A stretch of 64,000 bases of DNA from Bacteroidota bacterium. GTDB taxonomy: Bacteria > Bacteroidota > Bacteroidia > 2-12-FULL-35-15. Positions 44,259-53,997 of this stretch are shown piece after piece (within the stretch, counting starts at the first letter, position 1; the number at the start of each line of letters is the position of its first letter). A model generated the notes under the pieces. The model did no database searches and had not been told where the DNA came from. It saw nothing but the letters and a program-made list of their open reading frames with translations. The DNA lies in NCBI GenBank assembly GCA_023251805.1, contig JAHEYB010000006.1, positions 19,448 to 83,447 of the forward strand, read 5' to 3'. A program made the position numbers and the translations under genes.

Positions 44259-45317
44259 ATGGCCACTAAAAAAATTGAAGAGTTATTGGGCGCTAATGCT
44301 GATAGCTTATTGAACCACACTTGCAAAACCATTTCAAAAGAAAACATACACCTTCCCGGAAGCGATTTTGTTGATCGCATCTTTCAGCAAACCAATCGGA
44401 ACCCTCAAGTATTGCGCAGTTTACAGCAATTATATGGTACAGGAAGATTGGCAAATAGCGGTTATATGAGCATTTTGCCTGTAGACCAAGGAATTGAACA
44501 CAGTGCCGGTGCATCTTTTGCTCCAAATCCTATTTATTTTGATTCAGAAAACATTGTAAAATTAGCGGTAGAAGGCGGTTGTAACGCAGTTGCTTCTACT
44601 TATGGTGTGTTGGCTTCCGTTTCTCGCAAATACGCCCATAAAATCCCATTTATTGTTAAAATCAATCACAACGAATTTTTAAGCTATCCCAACAAGTTTG
44701 ACCAAATCATGTTTGGAACAATCGAAGATGCTTGGAATATGGGCGCTGTAGCGGTTGGAGCAACTATTTATTTTGGTTCTCCCGAATCATCTCGTCAAAT
44801 TGTTGAAGTAGCAAAAGCCTTTGAACATGCACATAAATTGGGTATGGCAACGGTTTTATGGTGCTACACACGTAATAATGCATTTAAAAAAGACGGAGTC
44901 GATTATCATACCGCAACAGATTTATCATCTCAAGCAAACCATTTGGGAGTAACCATTCAGGCGGATATCATAAAACAAAAATTATCAGATAAAAATGGTG
45001 GATATACTGCTGTTAACTTTGGTAAAACACATCCAAAAGTATATTCTGAATTAACAACAGAACACCCAATAGATTTAAATCGCTATCAAGTTGCTAATTG
45101 TTATATGGGGCGAATGGGATTAATTAATTCCGGTGGAGAATCAAAAGGAGCATCTGATATGGCTGAGGCAGTTACAACAGCTGTTATCAATAAACGTGCA
45201 GGCGGACAAGGATTGATATCAGGAAGGAAAGCATTTCAAAAAACAGTGAAAGAAGGTGTTGAGTTGCTAAATACCATTCAGGATGTTTATTTAGATAAGA
45301 GTATCACAATTGCTTAA
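44259..45317 (+). CDS. fbaB: Class I fructose-bisphosphate aldolase
   Basis: Cleaves fructose 1,6-bisphosphate to triose phosphates through a Schiff base; 352 residues, of the DhnA-type bacterial/archaeal class I family. [36 protein letters not shown] and [12 protein letters not shown] carry the family's phosphate-binding and active-site surroundings; [27 protein letters not shown] belongs to the barrel. Glycolysis and gluconeogenesis, in keeping with pckA nearby. It is followed 81 bases later by accD, perhaps on the same transcript. Confidence 0.93.
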   Translation: MATKKIEELLGANADSLLNHTCKTISKENIHLPGSDFVDRIFQQTNRNPQVLRSLQQLYGTGRLANSGYMSILPVDQGIEHSAGASFAPNPIYFDSENIVKLAVEGGCNAVASTYGVLASVSRKYAHKIPFIVKINHNEFLSYPNKFDQIMFGTIEDAWNMGAVAVGATIYFGSPESSRQIVEVAKAFEHAHKLGMATVLWCYTRNNAFKKDGVDYHTATDLSSQANHLGVTIQADIIKQKLSDKNGGYTAVNFGKTHPKVYSELTTEHPIDLNRYQVANCYMGRMGLINSGGESKGASDMAEAVTTAVINKRAGGQGLISGRKAFQKTVKEGVELLNTIQDVYLDKSITIA

Positions 45318-45398
45318 AACAGTTGGAGAATTTTAGATTTTTTGAATTTTAGAATTAATTCTACAAATCAACAAATCAACAAATCAAAAATTAAAAAT

Positions 45399-46250
45399 AT
45401 GAGTTGGTTTAAACGAATAAAAGAAGGTATCACCACATCAACAAAGGAGAAAAAAGAAACTCCTGAAGGATTGTGGTATAAATGTCCTTCTTGCAAAAAG
45501 ATTACAAACACTACTGAACACGAGCTAAACTTATATGTTTGTCCGAATGAAGAGTGTCAATATCACGAAAAAATTGGTTCTGCTGAATACTTCAAGATTT
45601 TTTTCGATGACAATGAATTTATCGAGTTGAACGAAAACCTCACTGCTGGCGACCCATTGCAATTTGTGGATACAAAAAAATATGTCGATAGATTGGTGGA
45701 TACTGCTAAAAAGACCAATTTAAAAGATGCTTTGAGAACAGGACATGGGAAAGTGGATGGAGAAGATTTGGTGATTGCTTGTATGGACTTTAGTTTTATT
45801 GGTGGTTCGATGGGTTCTGTGGTAGGAGAAAAAATTGCTAGAGCCTGTGATTATTGCATCGAAAAACGCATTCCTTTAATGATTATTTCTAAGTCGGGCG
45901 GTGCTCGCATGATGGAAGCTGCATTTTCCTTAATGCAAATGGCTAAAACATCCGCTAAGCTTTCGCTGATGGCAGAAGCAAAAGTACCCTATATCTCTTT
46001 CTTAACCGATCCAACTACTGGAGGTGTTACAGCGTCTTACGCAATGTTGGGCGATTTGAACATTGCGGAGCCGGGTGCTTTAATCGGTTTTGCTGGTCCG
46101 CGTGTAGTAAAAGAAACCATTGGAAAAGACCTTCCTAAAGGCTTCCAAACCTCTGAATTTGTATTGGAACACGGGTTTTTGGATAAAATTGTGAATCGTA
46201 AGGAATTGAAGGGCAAATTGGGGCAATTGCTGAAGATGTTCAAGAATTAA
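45399..46250 (+). CDS. accD: Acetyl-CoA carboxylase carboxyltransferase beta subunit
   Basis: Half of the carboxyltransferase that moves CO2 from biotin to acetyl-CoA in fatty-acid synthesis. I start at ATG 45399 (283 residues, beginning [10 protein letters not shown]); the tracked 45342 adds AT-rich leader sequence. The zinc ribbon has CPSC, then CPNEEC, so the second pair is spaced C-x4-C instead of the usual C-x2-C. The crotonase-fold core has [56 protein letters not shown] and [40 protein letters not shown]. accA is not adjacent. Confidence 0.96.
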   Translation: MSWFKRIKEGITTSTKEKKETPEGLWYKCPSCKKITNTTEHELNLYVCPNEECQYHEKIGSAEYFKIFFDDNEFIELNENLTAGDPLQFVDTKKYVDRLVDTAKKTNLKDALRTGHGKVDGEDLVIACMDFSFIGGSMGSVVGEKIARACDYCIEKRIPLMIISKSGGARMMEAAFSLMQMAKTSAKLSLMAEAKVPYISFLTDPTTGGVTASYAMLGDLNIAEPGALIGFAGPRVVKETIGKDLPKGFQTSEFVLEHGFLDKIVNRKELKGKLGQLLKMFKN

Positions 46251-46367
46251 ATCGACAAAAAAGAGAAATAGACAATTATTATGGCTTGTACTGCTTTTTG
46301 TCTACTGTTCACTGATTAATTGTCTACTTTCCCTAAAGAGCATTAAAAAAACTTTTTCCCTTATTTA

Positions 46368-46397
46368 TTGCTGTTTTAAAAAGAATTTCTATCTTTG
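46368..46397 (+). promoter_or_regulatory. rpsO promoter
   Basis: TTG at 46368-46370, 19-base spacer, TATCTTTG at 46390-46397, followed by CAGTCC. Textbook Bacteroidota housekeeping promoter; leader about 30 bases. Confidence 0.75.
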
Positions 46398-46432
46398 CAG
46401 TCCTTAAAAATAAAAACAAAAAGACGAATACA

Positions 46433-46702
46433 ATGTATTTAACATCAGAAATTAAAAAAGACATTTTCAAAAAGCACGGTAAATCGGAGAAAGATACCGG
46501 ATCATCAGAAGGGCAAATCGCTTTATTCTCTCACAGAATTGACCACTTGACGGAGCATTTGAAATCAAACAAAAAAGATTTTGGTACTCAAAAATCTCTT
46601 ATCGCTTTAGTTGCTAAAAGACGTAGTTTATTAGATTACGTGAAAGCAAACGACATCGAAAGATATCGTACTATCGTTAAGAAACTTGATTTAAGAAAAT
46701 AA
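46433..46702 (+). CDS. rpsO: 30S ribosomal protein S15
   Basis: Full-length 89-residue S15: KKDIFKKHGKSEKDTGSSEGQIALFSHRIDHLTEHLKSNKKDFGTQKSLIALVAKRRSLLDYVKANDIERYRTIVKKLDLRK is the family from end to end, with the HRIxxLTEHLKxxKKDF and RRxLLDYL-type signatures. Binds the central domain of 16S rRNA. Own promoter and terminator; pnp follows, the same order as in many bacteria. Confidence 0.98.
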   Translation: MYLTSEIKKDIFKKHGKSEKDTGSSEGQIALFSHRIDHLTEHLKSNKKDFGTQKSLIALVAKRRSLLDYVKANDIERYRTIVKKLDLRK

Positions 46703-46728
46703 GTTTGAGTTCTTATAAATAACTTTAC

Positions 46729-46762
46729 AAAAGGCATCCAGCTCACGAGTAGGATGCTTTTT
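46729..46762 (+). terminator. rpsO intrinsic terminator
   Basis: GCATCC (46734-46739) pairs with GGATGC (46752-46757), extended by A-T pairs, then T5. Confidence 0.8.
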
Positions 46763-46945
46763 GCATATAAAAGGAATTGGAAAATTGCAAGACTGGAAAA
46801 TCTAAGCACTTATTTCATTTCAGTTTAAAACCTAAACAATTTTAAAATTTTATAATCAAAATAACACATTTAGAAAATTTTTCAATCTTTCAATTTTCAA
46901 TCTGCAATTAAACAAAGAGGTAAAGAAAACAATAAATTAAAATCC

Positions 46946-46970
46946 ATCCTTCGTTAAAACTACGGAGGAT
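46946..46970 (+). promoter_or_regulatory. Leader hairpin of pnp enclosing a GGAGGA sequence
   Basis: ATCCTTCGT pairs with ACGGAGGAT (one G-T pair) across TAAAACT, 14 bases before the pnp ATG. The 3' strand carries GGAGGA, a Shine-Dalgarno-like string that the stem would hide. PNPase leaders in Enterobacteria also fold and control translation, but this one is unrelated in sequence. Confidence 0.55.
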
Positions 46971-46984
46971 AAAAACAAAAAAAC

Positions 46985-49129
46985 ATGTCACAAATTGGAA
47001 TTACACACACGTTCGCACTAGCTGATGGACGTGAAATCACACTCGAAACAGGAAAATTAGCAAAACAAGCAGATGGATCTGTAGTAGTAAAAATGGGCAA
47101 CACCATGTTGCTTGCAACAATCGTATCTAACAAAGATGCAAAAGAAGGAACAGACTTTTTACCGCTGTCTGTTGATTATCAAGAAAAATTTGCGGCTGCT
47201 GGCCGTTTCCCCGGAGGATTTTTTAAACGTGAAGCAAGAATATCTGATTACGAAGTATTGATTTGCCGTTTGGTGGATCGTGCATTACGCCCACTCTTCC
47301 CTTCCGATTATCATTCTGATACACAAGTTTTAATTTCATTAATTTCAGGAGATGTAAACACAATGCCGGATGCATTGGCTTGCTTGGCAGCTTCTGCAGC
47401 TATTTCAGTTTCTGACATTCCGTTTGACGGACCAGTTTCTGAAGTACGTGTTGGAAAAGTGGAGGGTAAATTAATCATCAATCCATCGGTTGAAGAAAAT
47501 GCAAAATCTACATTAGACATGATCATTGCAGCTTCTGCAAAAGACATCATGATGGTGGAAGGTGAAATGGATGAGATTTCAGAAGCAGAAATGTTAGAAG
47601 CAATTAAATTCGGTCACGAAGCAATAAAATTAGAAATCAATGCGATTAAAGAATTGGTTGCAAAGGTTGAAGCTGTGAAAGGTAAAATCGTGAAACGTGA
47701 ATACAATCACGAAACAAACGATGCTGAATTAGAAACGCGCATTCACAAAGCGCTTTATGATAAAGCATACGCTGTTGCTAAATCACAAAACCCAAATAAA
47801 AAAGAACGTGGTGCTGCCTTCAAAGCTGTAGTTACTGAATTTATTGATTCATTATCTGAAGAAGAAAAAGCAACAACTAATCTTTCATTAGTGAAAAAAT
47901 ATTATCACGATGTTGAATACGATGCGGTTCGCAGATTCGTATTGGATGAAAGAGCTCGTTTAGATGGTCGTAAAACAGACCAAATTCGCCCTATCTGGAG
48001 CGAAGTAGGTTATTTACCTTCTGCACATGGTTCTGCTGTTTTCACACGTGGTGAAACACAATCATTAACTACTGTTACATTGGGAACCAAATTGGATTTA
48101 CAATCTATTGATAGAGCTTTGTACCAAGGACAAAATAATTTTATGTTACATTATAACTTCCCTGCATTTTCTACAGGTGAAGTAAAACCAAACCGTGGAC
48201 CGGGAAGACGTGAGGTAGGCCACGGTAACTTAGCAGAACGTGCTTTGAGAAAAGTACTTTCTTCTGAAAATCCATATACCGTTCGTGTTGTTTCTGATAT
48301 CTTAGAATCAAATGGTTCATCTTCTATGGCAACAGTTTGTGCTGGAACACTTGCATTAATGGATGCCGGAGTAAAAATCACCAAACCAGTTTCTGGAATT
48401 GCTATGGGATTAATTACTGATGACAAAGGAAAATATGCAATCCTTTCTGATATCTTGGGTGATGAAGATCACTTGGGTGATATGGACTTTAAAGTTACCG
48501 GAACAAAAGACGGAATCACAGCTTGTCAAATGGATTTGAAAGTGGATGGTTTACCTTACGAAGTAATGGCTGAAGCATTAGAACAAGCAAAAAAAGGACG
48601 TTTACATATCCTTGGAGAAATGGCGAAAACAATCACTGCTCCGCGTGAAGATTACAAAGAACACGCTCCGCGTATTGTGAAAATGACTGTTCCAAAAGAA
48701 TTTATTGGAGCAATCATTGGACCTGGAGGAAAAATTATTCAAGAAATGCAGCGCGAAACCGGTGCGACTATTGTAATCGAAGAAAAAGATGGAATGGGTC
48801 ATATCGATATTGTTGCTGTTGATAAAGCAAAAATTGACGCTGTATTAACTAAAATAAAAGGTATTGTTGCTCAACCAGAAGTGGGTGAAGTATATGAAGG
48901 AAAAGTGAAATCCATTATGGCATTTGGCGCTTTCGTTGAATTTATGCCTGGAAAAGATGGTTTATTACACATCTCCGAAGTAAACCACACTCGCTTAGAA
49001 AGCATGGATGGTGTATTAAAAGAAGGCGAAAAAATACAAGTGAAATTAATTGGAACAGATCCTAAAACAGGAAAATTCAAATTGTCTCGCAAAGCATTAT
49101 TGCCAAAACCTGAAGCGGCTGCTAATTAG
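46985..49129 (+). CDS. pnp: Polyribonucleotide nucleotidyltransferase (PNPase)
   Basis: A 714-residue 3'-5' phosphorolytic exoribonuclease, trimeric, acting in mRNA decay. Two RNase PH domains: the first starts [31 protein letters not shown], the second has [36 protein letters not shown] with catalytic residues, and [30 protein letters not shown]. The KH domain ([23 protein letters not shown]) lies near residue 575 and the S1 domain ([33 protein letters not shown]) near 630. Lies downstream of rpsO but with its own leader. Confidence 0.98.
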   Translation: MSQIGITHTFALADGREITLETGKLAKQADGSVVVKMGNTMLLATIVSNKDAKEGTDFLPLSVDYQEKFAAAGRFPGGFFKREARISDYEVLICRLVDRALRPLFPSDYHSDTQVLISLISGDVNTMPDALACLAASAAISVSDIPFDGPVSEVRVGKVEGKLIINPSVEENAKSTLDMIIAASAKDIMMVEGEMDEISEAEMLEAIKFGHEAIKLEINAIKELVAKVEAVKGKIVKREYNHETNDAELETRIHKALYDKAYAVAKSQNPNKKERGAAFKAVVTEFIDSLSEEEKATTNLSLVKKYYHDVEYDAVRRFVLDERARLDGRKTDQIRPIWSEVGYLPSAHGSAVFTRGETQSLTTVTLGTKLDLQSIDRALYQGQNNFMLHYNFPAFSTGEVKPNRGPGRREVGHGNLAERALRKVLSSENPYTVRVVSDILESNGSSSMATVCAGTLALMDAGVKITKPVSGIAMGLITDDKGKYAILSDILGDEDHLGDMDFKVTGTKDGITACQMDLKVDGLPYEVMAEALEQAKKGRLHILGEMAKTITAPREDYKEHAPRIVKMTVPKEFIGAIIGPGGKIIQEMQRETGATIVIEEKDGMGHIDIVAVDKAKIDAVLTKIKGIVAQPEVGEVYEGKVKSIMAFGAFVEFMPGKDGLLHISEVNHTRLESMDGVLKEGEKIQVKLIGTDPKTGKFKLSRKALLPKPEAAAN

Positions 49130-49155
49130 TATTTAGAATTTCTAATTATGAAAGG

Positions 49156-49183
49156 ACTCCTATTGAAAAATGGGAGTTTTTTT
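49156..49183 (+). terminator. pnp intrinsic terminator
   Basis: ACTCCTATT, GAAA tetraloop, AATGGGAGT (one G-T pair) and T7. Confidence 0.9.
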
Positions 49184-49221
49184 ATGACTAATAGCATAAG
49201 TAGAATAACACTCTCCTCCTA

Positions 49222-49284
49222 CTTTAAAACTTTTTAACTTTTTAACCTTTGAACTTTCAAACTTTGAACTTTGAACTATATTTG
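49222..49284. repeat. AACTTTxAACTTT run leading into a -7 box
   Basis: Direct ACTTTTTAAC/CTTTGAACTTT units from 49222 to 49275, then TATATTTG at 49277-49284, a perfect TAnnTTTG box only five bases before the ATG at 49290. The repeat therefore makes up the upstream part of the apparent promoter. Confidence 0.55.
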
Positions 49285-49289
49285 CTTCA

Positions 49290-50618
49290 ATGAAATTTCG
49301 ATTAACACATATTCTCTTCCTTATCCTCACTTTGTCGAATCTTGCTTTTAGTCAAAACGAGCAAGTCGACTCTCTGCTTGCATACATCAAAACAGCAAAA
49401 AGTGATACCAATAAAATAAATGCTCTAAATGATGTCTCAAAATTAATGACTGAGATGGGCAGTGTTGCTGATGCAAAAACACATGCTGAAAATGCACAAG
49501 CACTTGCCAATAAATTAAATTTCAAAAAAGGAATCGCTTCAGCAGAAAATAATCTAGGAGTCATTTATGAGACACAAGGAAATTATATCGAAGCGCACAA
49601 ACACCACGAAATTGCTTTAAAAATAAGAACAGAACTAAAAGACAATAAAGGAATTGCAGCTTCTCTCAACAATATTGGAAATCTTTATTCTTTTGAAGGC
49701 CGCAATGAAGATGCTTTAAAGAATTACAACAAAGCATTAGAACTTAAAAAAAAATACGGCACTAAAAAAAGTTTAATCAATGCTTATAATAACATCGGTA
49801 TCATCTATTTGAATATGCTCAATCTTCCAAAAGCATTGGAATACTTTAAAGAAGCCTTAAAAATAAGTGAAGAACTAAAAAACGAACGCGGCTTGTCTAA
49901 TGCCTATACAAACATCGGACTTGTTTATGAAGACCAGAAAAATTTTCCAGAGGCCTTAAATATGTTTAATAAAGTTTTGGAGCTAAGTGAAAAAACGGGT
50001 AACAAAGTGGGTATTGCTGCTTCAAACGTAAATTTGAGCAGCGTTTCAATAAAGCTTCACCAAATTCCTCAAGCAAAAAAATATTGCGAAGAAGCTTTGA
50101 AAATATCAAAAGAAATTGGGAATACCGAATTCGTAAAACAATGTTACGCCAATTTTGTTAAGCTGGATAGTGCTATGGGAAATGAGCGTGGACAGTTAGA
50201 AAATTTAAAACTGTTCCATCAATTTCAAGACAGCTTGACCAATGCTGATAATTTCAGAAAAATGAATGACCGTCAGATAGAATTTGATTTTGCTAGAAAA
50301 GCAACTGCCGACAGTATAAAGAATGCCGAAAAAATAAAACTGGAAACACTAAAACACAATCGAGAAATTAAAGAACAAAAATATTATACCTATGGCGGAA
50401 TTATTGGATTCCTACTTATGATTGTGATTTCAGGAATTTCCTTCCGCGCCTTCCGACAAAAACGAAAAGCCAACGACTTGATTCGAAAACAAAAAGAAAT
50501 TTTAGAGGAAAAGCAAAAAGAAATTTTAGATTCCATTCATTATGCAAAACGCATTCAACAATCATTACTGCCATCTGAAAGATATATCGACAAAAGTTTA
50601 AAACGTTTGCATCAATAA
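49290..50618 (+). CDS. TPR membrane protein ending in a SpoIIE-linker helix (copy 1)
   Basis: A 442-residue protein with signal peptide (ending SNLAFSQ). Periplasmic residues 40-300 are about six tetratricopeptide repeats (AENNLGVIYETQGNYIEAHKHHEIALKIR, SLNNIGNLYSFEGRNEDALKNYNKALEL, AYNNIGIIYLNMLNLPKALEYFKEALKIS). One membrane segment (GGIIGFLLMIVISGISFRAF) is followed by a cytoplasmic coiled coil, KEILDSIHYAKRIQQSLLPS, and stops about 14 residues later. In related Bacteroidota proteins this helix leads into a SpoIIE/PP2C-type phosphatase domain, which is missing here. No kinase domain either. It would sense something in the periplasm and signal via the short tail or partner proteins. Ends exactly where copy 2 begins. 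Confidence 0.8.
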   Translation: MKFRLTHILFLILTLSNLAFSQNEQVDSLLAYIKTAKSDTNKINALNDVSKLMTEMGSVADAKTHAENAQALANKLNFKKGIASAENNLGVIYETQGNYIEAHKHHEIALKIRTELKDNKGIAASLNNIGNLYSFEGRNEDALKNYNKALELKKKYGTKKSLINAYNNIGIIYLNMLNLPKALEYFKEALKISEELKNERGLSNAYTNIGLVYEDQKNFPEALNMFNKVLELSEKTGNKVGIAASNVNLSSVSIKLHQIPQAKKYCEEALKISKEIGNTEFVKQCYANFVKLDSAMGNERGQLENLKLFHQFQDSLTNADNFRKMNDRQIEFDFARKATADSIKNAEKIKLETLKHNREIKEQKYYTYGGIIGFLLMIVISGISFRAFRQKRKANDLIRKQKEILEEKQKEILDSIHYAKRIQQSLLPSERYIDKSLKRLHQ

Positions 50619-52073
50619 ATGAAAAGAGCAAATACATATTTCATCGTATTAATCATGGCATTGTTAGAATTAACAATGACTAGCGGTGTTGTGTTTGCAC
50701 AAGAGTCGGACTCTCTGACACAACTTCTTCAAAAAGAAACAAACGATTCGGTAAAATTTTCTTTGATGATTCAGATTGGAAAAAATGCATTGATGGCGAA
50801 CAGAGAAAAAGCAAAAGAGTATGCAGAAAAAGCCCTCTCATTTTCGCAAGGAAAAAAAATGAAAACGGAAGAAGCTACTGCTTGGCGACTAAAAGGAACC
50901 ATTTGTTACTACGAAAACCAATACTACAAAGCAATTGAGAATTATACGAAATCACTTGAAATGACGGATAAAGTAAAAGATGAAAGCAAAACATCTTCAC
51001 AATATCGCAACATTGCCTTATGCTATACAAAACTAGGAAACACGATAACTGCGGTAGACTATTATTACAAAGCCTTAAAAATAGCCGAAAAGTATAAAGA
51101 TACCGCCAACATCTCCCACCTCTTTAACGATATTGGAAGTGTGTTTTATCAGCAGCATAATTTTGACAATGCCCAATCCTATTATTTCAAGGCATACAAA
51201 ATCTACAAAAGTAAAAACGATGAGCAAGGAATGGCAATGATTTTAAATAACATTGGTTCTGTGTTTTCTGAATCCAAAGATTATTCCTTCGCCTTGGTGT
51301 ATTACATTCAAGCAGTTGATTTGAGAGAAAAGGTTGCTGACACATTGGGGTTAATTTCCTGCTATACCAATATTGGACAGATATACAGCATACGAGGCGA
51401 ACATAGTAAAGCGCTTACAAACGATTTAAAAGCATTAAAACTGGCAGAAGGCATCAAATACAATGTTGCTATCGCCAATGTTTACAGCTCATTGGCTGTG
51501 ACGTATCAGAACATGAAAAATTATCCGATGGCGCTGGAATATGCAAACAAAGGATTGGACTTGATAAAAGGCATGAATGATCTTGAAAAAAGCAGAGATA
51601 TTTATAAAATTTTATACGAAGTATACGATGCGTCCAATAAACCAGGATTAGCAATTCCTAATTATAAAAAATTCTTGCTGTACCGCGATAGTATTGATGA
51701 TCAAAACAATTCTAGAAAAGCTTCTCAATTGCAAATGGCATACGAGTTTGACAAAAAACAGTTGGCAGATAGTATTCAAACTGTGGAGCAATTTAAGATA
51801 GATGAAGAGAAACATCAACAAGAAATCAGCGAACAAAAAACCTATACTTATGGTGGAATCATCGGATTTTTATTAATGATTATTTTTTCGAGTGTTTCAT
51901 TCAGAGCGTATCGTCAGAAAAGAAAAGATAATTTGTTGGTAAGCGAACAAATAGATTTGGTGGAAGAAAAGCAGAAAGAAATCCTCGATTCTATCCGTTA
52001 TGCCAAACGAATCCAACAATCCTTACTACCGAGTGAAAAATACATTGAAAACAATCTGAACAGGCTGAAATAA
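50619..52073 (+). CDS. TPR membrane protein ending in a SpoIIE-linker helix (copy 2)
   Basis: A 484-residue paralogue of the preceding gene, with its ATG immediately after that stop codon, so translation is probably coupled. Signal peptide ends SGVVFAQ; repeats run through residues 60-340 (SQYRNIALCYTKLGNTITAVDYYYKALKIA, MILNNIGSVFSESKDYSFALVYYIQAV, CYTNIGQIYSIRGEHSKALTNDLKALKLA). The membrane segment (YGGIIGFLLMIIFSSVSFRAYRQKRK) is near-identical to copy 1, and the tail again stops at KEILDSIRYAKRIQQSLLPS plus 14 residues. No phosphatase or kinase domain. The shared tail at the same cut point argues for a working architecture. Confidence 0.8.
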   Translation: MKRANTYFIVLIMALLELTMTSGVVFAQESDSLTQLLQKETNDSVKFSLMIQIGKNALMANREKAKEYAEKALSFSQGKKMKTEEATAWRLKGTICYYENQYYKAIENYTKSLEMTDKVKDESKTSSQYRNIALCYTKLGNTITAVDYYYKALKIAEKYKDTANISHLFNDIGSVFYQQHNFDNAQSYYFKAYKIYKSKNDEQGMAMILNNIGSVFSESKDYSFALVYYIQAVDLREKVADTLGLISCYTNIGQIYSIRGEHSKALTNDLKALKLAEGIKYNVAIANVYSSLAVTYQNMKNYPMALEYANKGLDLIKGMNDLEKSRDIYKILYEVYDASNKPGLAIPNYKKFLLYRDSIDDQNNSRKASQLQMAYEFDKKQLADSIQTVEQFKIDEEKHQQEISEQKTYTYGGIIGFLLMIIFSSVSFRAYRQKRKDNLLVSEQIDLVEEKQKEILDSIRYAKRIQQSLLPSEKYIENNLNRLK

Positions 52074-52382
52074 GTTACAAAGTTGTAAAGCGAAAACGTT
52101 AGAAAGTTGAAAGGTTTTAAGGTTGGAAGGTTGAGTTCCAGCCCTGTCTTATATAACTTTACAGCATTCTAACCATAAATCCAACAACTTTTTAACTTTG
52201 CAACCTTCCCACTTTTCAACATTTTACTAAAATCCGTCTAGGAAACGCTCCAAATAAGCATTTGACTAAAATTTATCTCCATCGGCAAAAAAACCTCATT
52301 TATCTTAAAAAAAATGTAATTTAGTTGAAACTTTTAGGAAACAATAGCGTATAGTTATAGGTTTTAAATTATACCCCAATTT
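52074..52382. repeat. Gap with inverted AACTTT/AAAGTTG runs
   Basis: Left half (52080-52130) has AAAGTTGTAAAG, GTTAGAAAGTTGAAAGGTT; right half (52155-52225) has ATAACTTTACAG, AACTTTTTAACTTTGCAACC, CACTTTTCAAC. They could pair. The remaining 150 bases before rpoD must hold its promoter, but I see no clear TAnnTTTG box. Confidence 0.6.
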
Positions 52383-53252
52383 ATGAGACAGCTCAAGATA
52401 TCCAAACAGGTTACTAACCGCGAAACAGCGTCACTCGACAAGTATTTACAGGAAATAGGAAAAGTTGACTTAATTACGGCAGATGAAGAAGTTGAATTAG
52501 CACGTAAAATTCGTGCCGGAGACCAATCTGCTCTCGAAAAATTAACAAAAGCCAATTTACGTTTCGTAGTATCCGTATCTAAACAATACCAAAATCAAGG
52601 CCTTAGCCTCCCCGATTTAATTAACGAAGGAAACTTGGGATTAATTAAAGCCGCGCAACGTTTTGATGAAACTCGTGGTTTTAAATTCATTTCTTATGCC
52701 GTATGGTGGATTCGTCAATCCATCTTACAAGCTTTAGCAGAACAATCTCGTATTGTTCGTTTACCACTGAACAAAATAGGTTCTATCAATAAAATCAACA
52801 AAACCTTTTCGAAACTAGAACAGGAATTTGAACGTGAGCCTAGTCCGGCTGAAATTGCTACCATGTTAGAAATAACAGAGTCGGAAGTAAAAGAATCAAT
52901 GAAAAATACAGGCCGACATGTTTCTATGGATGCTCCATTAACAACAGGTGACGACAATGCAGGTAGCATGTATGATGTAATGCAAGCTGATGACAGTCCG
53001 AGCCCCGAAAATGGCCTTTTGAATGAAAGTTTACGCAGAGAAATTGAACGCGCATTGCATACACTTACTTCCCGTGAAGCAGATGTTGTGCGTTTATATT
53101 TTGGATTAAGCGGTGAACATGCAATGACATTGGAAGAGATTGGTGAAAAGTTTGATTTGACACGTGAACGCGTTCGTCAGATTAAGGAAAAAGCAATTCG
53201 CAGATTAAAACATACCTCCAGAAGTAAAATTTTGAAAACATATTTAGGATAA
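52383..53252 (+). CDS. rpoD: Housekeeping RNA polymerase sigma factor
   Basis: The short (289-residue) primary sigma of Bacteroidota, without region 1.1 and the long non-conserved region of E. coli sigma-70. Region 1.2 is [25 protein letters not shown]; region 2 has [38 protein letters not shown] and [16 protein letters not shown]; region 3 follows; region 4 is [33 protein letters not shown]. It recognises the TTG/TAnnTTTG promoters seen throughout this window. Transcribed alone with a strong terminator. Confidence 0.97.
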   Translation: MRQLKISKQVTNRETASLDKYLQEIGKVDLITADEEVELARKIRAGDQSALEKLTKANLRFVVSVSKQYQNQGLSLPDLINEGNLGLIKAAQRFDETRGFKFISYAVWWIRQSILQALAEQSRIVRLPLNKIGSINKINKTFSKLEQEFEREPSPAEIATMLEITESEVKESMKNTGRHVSMDAPLTTGDDNAGSMYDVMQADDSPSPENGLLNESLRREIERALHTLTSREADVVRLYFGLSGEHAMTLEEIGEKFDLTRERVRQIKEKAIRRLKHTSRSKILKTYLG

Positions 53253-53292
53253 AATTGTTTGTGAGTCCCGCTAACTCGGGAAAAATTTTAAG

Positions 53293-53322
53293 AAAAGAGT
53301 CCCAATGGGACTCTTTTTTTTG
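53293..53322 (+). terminator. rpoD intrinsic terminator
   Basis: AAAAGAGTCCC and GGGACTCTTTT with AAT loop, then T-run. A second small hairpin (TCCCG...CGGGA) lies just upstream at 53266-53281. Confidence 0.9.
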
Positions 53323-53331
53323 GAAAAAAAG

Positions 53332-53339
53332 TACATTTG
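53332..53339 (+). promoter_or_regulatory. -7 box for the YdeI-like gene
   Basis: TACATTTG fits TAnnTTTG, 58 bases before ATG 53397. Confidence 0.45.
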
Positions 53340-53396
53340 AATACGGATATCAATAGCAATAACTAGATTTAAAAACAAATTAAAACAATAAATAGA

Positions 53397-53975
53397 ATGA
53401 ATCCAAAAGTTGATTTTTATTTTAACAAAGCAAAAAAGTGGCAGCAGGAATTGGAAAAATTAAGAGCAATTGTTCTTGATTGCCAACTATGTGAGGAATT
53501 AAAATGGGGTGTTCCTTCTTATACGTATCAGAAAAACAATATTATTTTAATACATGTTTTTAAAGAATACTGTGCCATTTTGTTTTTCAAAGGCGCCTTA
53601 CTGAAGGATACGAAAGGCATACTCATTCAGCAAACAAAAAATGTGCAGGCTGCACGCCAAATTAGATTCAGCAATGTGAAGGAAATAGTGAAGATGGAAC
53701 GAACCATCAAAGCCTACATTTATGAAGCTATTGAAGTTGAAAAAGCAGGATTGAAAGTGGCGTTTAAAAAAACTACTGAATATAATGTACCAGAAGAGTT
53801 CCAAAACAAATTAACTAAATTTCCTGCTTTGAAAAAAGCATTTTATTCTTTAACTCCTGGGCGACAAAAAGGATATCTTCTTTATTTTTCTTCCGCAAAG
53901 CAATCTAAAACAAGAGAGATGAGAATTGAGAAATTTATTCCTCAAATTTTAAGCGGAAAAGGATTGGATGATTAG
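53397..53975 (+). CDS. DUF1801/YdeI family protein
   Basis: A 192-residue cytoplasmic protein. The first half is a DUF1801 (YdhG-like) domain (VDFYFNKAKKWQQELEKLRAIVL, EELKWGVPSYTYQKNNIILIHVFKEYCAILFFKGALLKD), the second half a YdeI/OmpD-associated helical domain (VPEEFQNKLTKFPALKKAFYSLTPGRQKGYLLYFSSAKQSKTREMRIEKFIPQI). In family relatives the latter is linked with bacteriocin or peptide resistance, but no activity is established. The DUF4256 gene follows after 22 bases. Confidence 0.88.
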   Translation: MNPKVDFYFNKAKKWQQELEKLRAIVLDCQLCEELKWGVPSYTYQKNNIILIHVFKEYCAILFFKGALLKDTKGILIQQTKNVQAARQIRFSNVKEIVKMERTIKAYIYEAIEVEKAGLKVAFKKTTEYNVPEEFQNKLTKFPALKKAFYSLTPGRQKGYLLYFSSAKQSKTREMRIEKFIPQILSGKGLDD

Positions 53976-53997
53976 AAATTCCTATTCTCAATTATGA

